A stretch of 54,282 nucleotides of DNA from an uncultured Bacteroidales bacterium (GTDB taxonomy: Bacteria > Bacteroidota > Bacteroidia > Bacteroidales > FEN-979). A program made the translations under genes and the position numbers. Below the pieces are notes generated by a model. It searched no databases. It was not told the origin of the DNA and worked only from the letters and a program-made list of their open reading frames with translations. Location of the stretch: positions 1 through 54,282 of the forward strand of contig CAILVF010000023.1 in the NCBI GenBank assembly GCA_903837605.1, in the 5' to 3' direction. This document shows, in pieces, positions 52,201 through 54,282 of this stretch (positions are counted from its first letter, which is position 1; every line of letters begins with the position of its first letter).

Positions 52201-52450
52201 TGCTTCTGAAATTGAGATTTCCCCGGTTCCAAATGACGGCCGTTTCAACATTGCCATAAGCGGTGAAAATTCAGTTTCATTTAAACTGGAAGTTTTTAAC
52301 AATCTGGGTGTGAAGGTATACGGGAGCCAGATAATCAATGAAGCCGGAAAGTTCATTCCGGTTAACCTTGGCCCGGTTCCTGCAGGAATGTACACCGTAA
52401 TTTTGAGTAATTCAGATAAGCGGATAGTGCGAAAAATCCAGGTGAAATGA
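49220..52450 (+). CDS. Large T9SS-secreted multidomain protein
   Basis: A 1076-residue cell-surface or secreted protein. A signal peptide (~1-35, ending TIHAQ) is followed by ~420 residues of propeller-like repeats (LIDANGYKLLGTDGILVGN, KISEAGTQLWGANGIVL, INADGTIPWGINGSAF). Then come a BIG2-type Ig domain (~475-560), a fibronectin-III-like domain (~562-656) and three PKD-like domains of ~85-95 residues (SYTWTLPNGATITAGAGTAS, NYTWVISGGGTIVSGATTNS, SYVWTLPAGSTIASGSGTNS). The C-terminal ~80 residues (ISPVPNDGRFNIAI ... GMYTVILSNSDKRIVRKIQVK) are a type-A T9SS sorting domain. No catalytic residues are recognisable; it is probably adhesive or structural. The TAA/TGA region is followed by a strong terminator. 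Confidence 0.9.
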   Translation: MKKHFQFPISPVISQAISAFFIFLILGFLPGTIHAQWNTNTSVNIQISSLPVADMQSASTSDGKTWIAYYHENTGNYDMRAQLIDANGYKLLGTDGILVGNYTSGSATYVFNVCVDASNNLIIGYQDERSGSLQSVLYKISEAGTQLWGANGIVLGGGLAPYPAALSNGEVVVAWNADAGNTLNLQKITTGGTPAWGTPIQVKVGASTTSRGQIVANTAGKFTMVYQVGGIYSTLYAQMFDNNGTALYAPLQICNQTTAAYRYYSIVAESDITYYGYYSSTGNRFNSFVQRINADGTIPWGINGSAFNTSVGTYDNYQTTTSINTTPGSDYVWSVCTFCDYNQTIYGVYTQKFLKTTGARQFTDQGKVVFPVSATAMEAPPVDLALISDTPMFMVYDANYKIYATRLDASGNFVWPGDKVEISSTTAGGSTPKGRYGFTPVGPNRCAGIWTENRGTAELGYAQGVSIGGLIGISVATQGGVPAVITNVGGTLQMVATVFPSSANQNVTWSIVPGTGNASISATGLVTAVSNGTVYAKAAAVQDITMKDSLLITISGQVPTPPAVTTLAATNITGSAATLNGLVNPNNLSTTVTFNWGPTASYTNTVAATPSTVTGVTPTAVLTNLTGLTEGTIYHFRCSGVNSAGTTNGTDLSFTTCQTPGTPGTITGLAVVCQNQTGVVYSIPAVTYATSYTWTLPNGATITAGAGTASITVSFSANASSGNITVAGANSCLTGPVATKAITVNTAPNPTITGPGSACAGSAALTYTTEAGMNNYTWVISGGGTIVSGATTNSVQVQWNSAGYQTLTVNYSNANGCQAQTPAILDILVSLMPSTPGAITGASTVCAGAQGIAYFVDPVIGAESYVWTLPAGSTIASGSGTNSIMVNFSFGSSSGSITVAASNACGVGSVSSFSVTVSPAPSTPTVTANGYILTSSSASGNQWYQNGSAISGQTGQTYTVHATAWYWTVVTLNGCASDSSNHVYVVWVGIGEKNASEIEISPVPNDGRFNIAISGENSVSFKLEVFNNLGVKVYGSQIINEAGKFIPVNLGPVPAGMYTVILSNSDKRIVRKIQVK

Positions 52451-52454
52451 TAAC

Positions 52455-52496
52455 AAAAAAAGAGGGTGGCCATAAGTTGAGCCACCCTCTTTTTTT
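52455..52496. terminator. Strong bidirectional intrinsic terminator
   Basis: A perfect 16-bp stem (AAAAAAAGAGGGTGGC at 52455-52470, GCCACCCTCTTTTTTT at 52481-52496) with a 10-nt loop separates the convergent T9SS cargo and metallopeptidase genes. It can act on both transcripts. A partial second copy of its right arm (TTGAGCCGTCCTC plus T-run) lies at 52513-52532. On the minus strand, the stem start resembles the IS1182 terminal repeats at the left end of the window. Confidence 0.92.
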
Positions 52497-52537
52497 GAGT
52501 CTCGCTGTTTTTTTGAGCCGTCCTCTTTTTTTCAGGC

Positions 52538-54226
52538 TTATTTCACGAACTGCTTTGCATAATATTTCGCGGTAAGCTTTTCGCCCGTTGCCTTCTCAAT
52601 CATATCGTTCCAGTAATACCTGCTGGCAGGCATAAAGATCTTTGCCTTCAGGAAATCCCCAACAGCCTTATTGTTTGTAAAACTCTGGAATTTGTAGTCT
52701 TCGCTCTTGAGCACATTACCTACAATATAATAATAAAGCTGTGATGCAAGAAGCTCGCCCATCAGGTAGTTATGATAATAACAGGGAACCGTGGCAATAT
52801 GGATCTTGGTTGCCCAGTCGGGTTCGTTCCGGCCTTCGGGACGTTTGAGCAGCTGGTATTTTTCAACCATATCCCACCACAACTGGTTCAGGTCCTGGTC
52901 GGGATTCTCATACATGCTCTTTTCAAAATGATACATCACCTGGGCCCAGCGGCTGAATACAAGCTGGTCAAGACGAAGTGTTTTGAAACAGTTGTCGGCG
53001 ATCTTCTTCTTTTCATCTTCACTGATCCCTGCATTGTCCTTAAGCCATTGGGGGTTTGATGAGAAACGCCCGAACATCATGGCAATAGCCTCGGTCGTAA
53101 ATGTATGGGCCGGGTCGCGGACTATGAAAGGAAGGTTGAAATCCTTGTACCTGTCATATACCGAATGCCCGAACTCATGCAGCAGGGTACCCATCCAGGT
53201 GCTGTTGGGCTTTACATTGCATAATACGCGAACATCTCCAAGTTTGTCAATATCGGTGCAGAAAGCATGCTGGTTCTTGCCGGGTTTTTCATACAGGTCG
53301 CTGTTCTTCTGGATTTCATCGATATTAAGCCCAATCCCGTCATAATATGTTTTAACCAGAGCGGGCAGGTCTTTATCCTTGTAGTAAATATCGAGGTCCA
53401 CAGCATAGATCTTGGGAGCCTGCTGGAAGAAACGGTTCTGGTAATTCCAGGGCCTGAGATCGTCCTTGCTCTTAAGGTTATAGTACTTCACGAAATAATC
53501 GTCAATCTCGCCTTTGGCTTGGGCAAAAGCGCCCTTTGTAAGACTGTCAAGCTCCTCGAAGATCTTCTTTACATCCTTCGGATCCTGGTCTCCCAGCGTA
53601 AGGCTCATCTCATGATAGTTCCTGAAGCCGAGATCCTTTGCAACCTCGTTCCTTACCTTGACCAGCTTCTTCAGATCAGCTGCAACCAGGGGCCCTATCT
53701 TTTTCTGGGCTTCCCATACTTCCTGCTGGTATTTAACGTCCTTTGAAGAACGGAGCACCTCTTCAACATCATTATCCGAAAATTTCTTCCCCTTTACTTC
53801 CGTCCTGAAATTGCTGTACTTCTGCTCAATCGCACTCTGCATGCGGATCATAGTATTCAACTTGGCAGTATCGGCTTTGGCCATGATGAATGAGCGGTAC
53901 AACACATCCAGCTCGCGTGACAACATGCTGTCGGAAATCAGCCCGGAGATCTTAATCTCTTCCAGCTTTTTCAGACCTTCCTTATCGGCATAAAAAGCCA
54001 TCATCTTCATGTTCAGGTCTTCCGATTTCTTGTAATCGTCCGGCTTGCCTGATATAGAAGCATTCCAGGCCGCGATGGTGGTCTGTTTGTAGAGTGGAAT
54101 GATCACCGAATCATGGTGAGCAATAAAAGCTTTGAGATCATTGTTCATTTTCTCTTTTTTTGAAGTGCAGCTGCTTATTAACAATAAGCTAACTGCTAAT
54201 AATACTAAAGTACTCAGTGGCTTCAT
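52538..54226 (-). CDS. Gluzincin metallopeptidase lipoprotein (M2/M3-like)
   Basis: A 562-residue zinc peptidase. A lipoprotein signal ends LLISSC, lipidated at C20. The zinc site is HEFGH at 350-354 (LLHEFGHSVYD), with the third ligand likely E379 in TFTTEAIAMMFGR, 25 residues after the second His. The mostly helical N-terminal half is usual for M2 (ACE-like) and M3 peptidases. The HEFGH motif and helical layout are shared by the two; Bacteroidota proteins like this are often called M2 family, but I cannot separate them by eye. It is a likely outer-membrane or periplasmic dipeptidyl/oligopeptidase feeding on peptides. Only 56 bp of upstream sequence are in the window. Confidence 0.85.
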   Translation of the reverse strand: MKPLSTLVLLAVSLLLISSCTSKKEKMNNDLKAFIAHHDSVIIPLYKQTTIAAWNASISGKPDDYKKSEDLNMKMMAFYADKEGLKKLEEIKISGLISDSMLSRELDVLYRSFIMAKADTAKLNTMIRMQSAIEQKYSNFRTEVKGKKFSDNDVEEVLRSSKDVKYQQEVWEAQKKIGPLVAADLKKLVKVRNEVAKDLGFRNYHEMSLTLGDQDPKDVKKIFEELDSLTKGAFAQAKGEIDDYFVKYYNLKSKDDLRPWNYQNRFFQQAPKIYAVDLDIYYKDKDLPALVKTYYDGIGLNIDEIQKNSDLYEKPGKNQHAFCTDIDKLGDVRVLCNVKPNSTWMGTLLHEFGHSVYDRYKDFNLPFIVRDPAHTFTTEAIAMMFGRFSSNPQWLKDNAGISEDEKKKIADNCFKTLRLDQLVFSRWAQVMYHFEKSMYENPDQDLNQLWWDMVEKYQLLKRPEGRNEPDWATKIHIATVPCYYHNYLMGELLASQLYYYIVGNVLKSEDYKFQSFTNNKAVGDFLKAKIFMPASRYYWNDMIEKATGEKLTAKYYAKQFVK

Positions 54227-54282
54227 ATATTCTGATTTTAAAAGGTTTCGATTTTGATAGCTAGCTATCCAGTTATCCAGCT

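Overview
The window comes from a member of the Bacteroidota, most likely Bacteroidales-like; the exact family cannot be read from this sequence. Reasons: promoters of the TTG-N19-22-TAnnTTTG type in front of many genes, almost no Shine-Dalgarno sequences, a porZ gene and a type IX secretion (T9SS) type-A C-terminal sorting domain, many lipoproteins, and the arginase-like and GloVer-repeat families found in this phylum.

Layout. Bases 1-1862 are an IS1182-type insertion sequence with an intact transposase and a long structured 3' untranslated part. Ten bases later a 25-bp copy of a tRNA 3' end begins. The full tRNA(CAU) lies at 3880-3953 on the minus strand. The ~2 kb between the two copies carries only a DUF2252 gene and looks like a small tRNA-borne islet. 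Bases 4067-6524 hold a HAD phosphatase, queA and ispD. Bases 6533-8755 (minus) encode a membrane glycosyltransferase and a flippase-like membrane protein, divergent from ruvC. Bases 9482-12994 (minus) hold an arginase-like protein with a damaged metal site and topA. miaB follows on the plus strand.

Bases 14581-20126 form an envelope polysaccharide export set (Wza-like lipoprotein, Wzc-like tyrosine kinase with a Tyr-Gly tail) followed closely by cysD and cysN. Bases 20208-27587 hold porZ-recO, lysS-CDF transporter and a LysM lytic transglycosylase. Bases 27727-35367 are a tightly packed, probably self-repressed ABC export operon: TetR regulator, TolC-like, HlyD-like, DUF2147, two ATPases, an unknown 4-TM protein and two ABC-2 permeases. 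An MltF-like transglycosylase follows directly.

Bases 36875-40144 (minus) encode a large secreted protein with thirteen 50-residue GloVer repeats and a dockerin-like end. Then come an SDR-family enzyme, an OB-like lipoprotein/PepSY membrane pair, a transglutaminase-like protein, an outer-membrane barrel, an SPFH/Arc-like/hydrolase/DUF1648 cluster, tyrS, a 1076-residue T9SS cargo protein, and a lipoprotein metallopeptidase on the minus strand. Housekeeping genes (queA, ispD, ruvC, topA, miaB, recO, lysS, tyrS) are interspersed among envelope genes. This looks like ordinary chromosome with one mobile or accessory patch at the left end.
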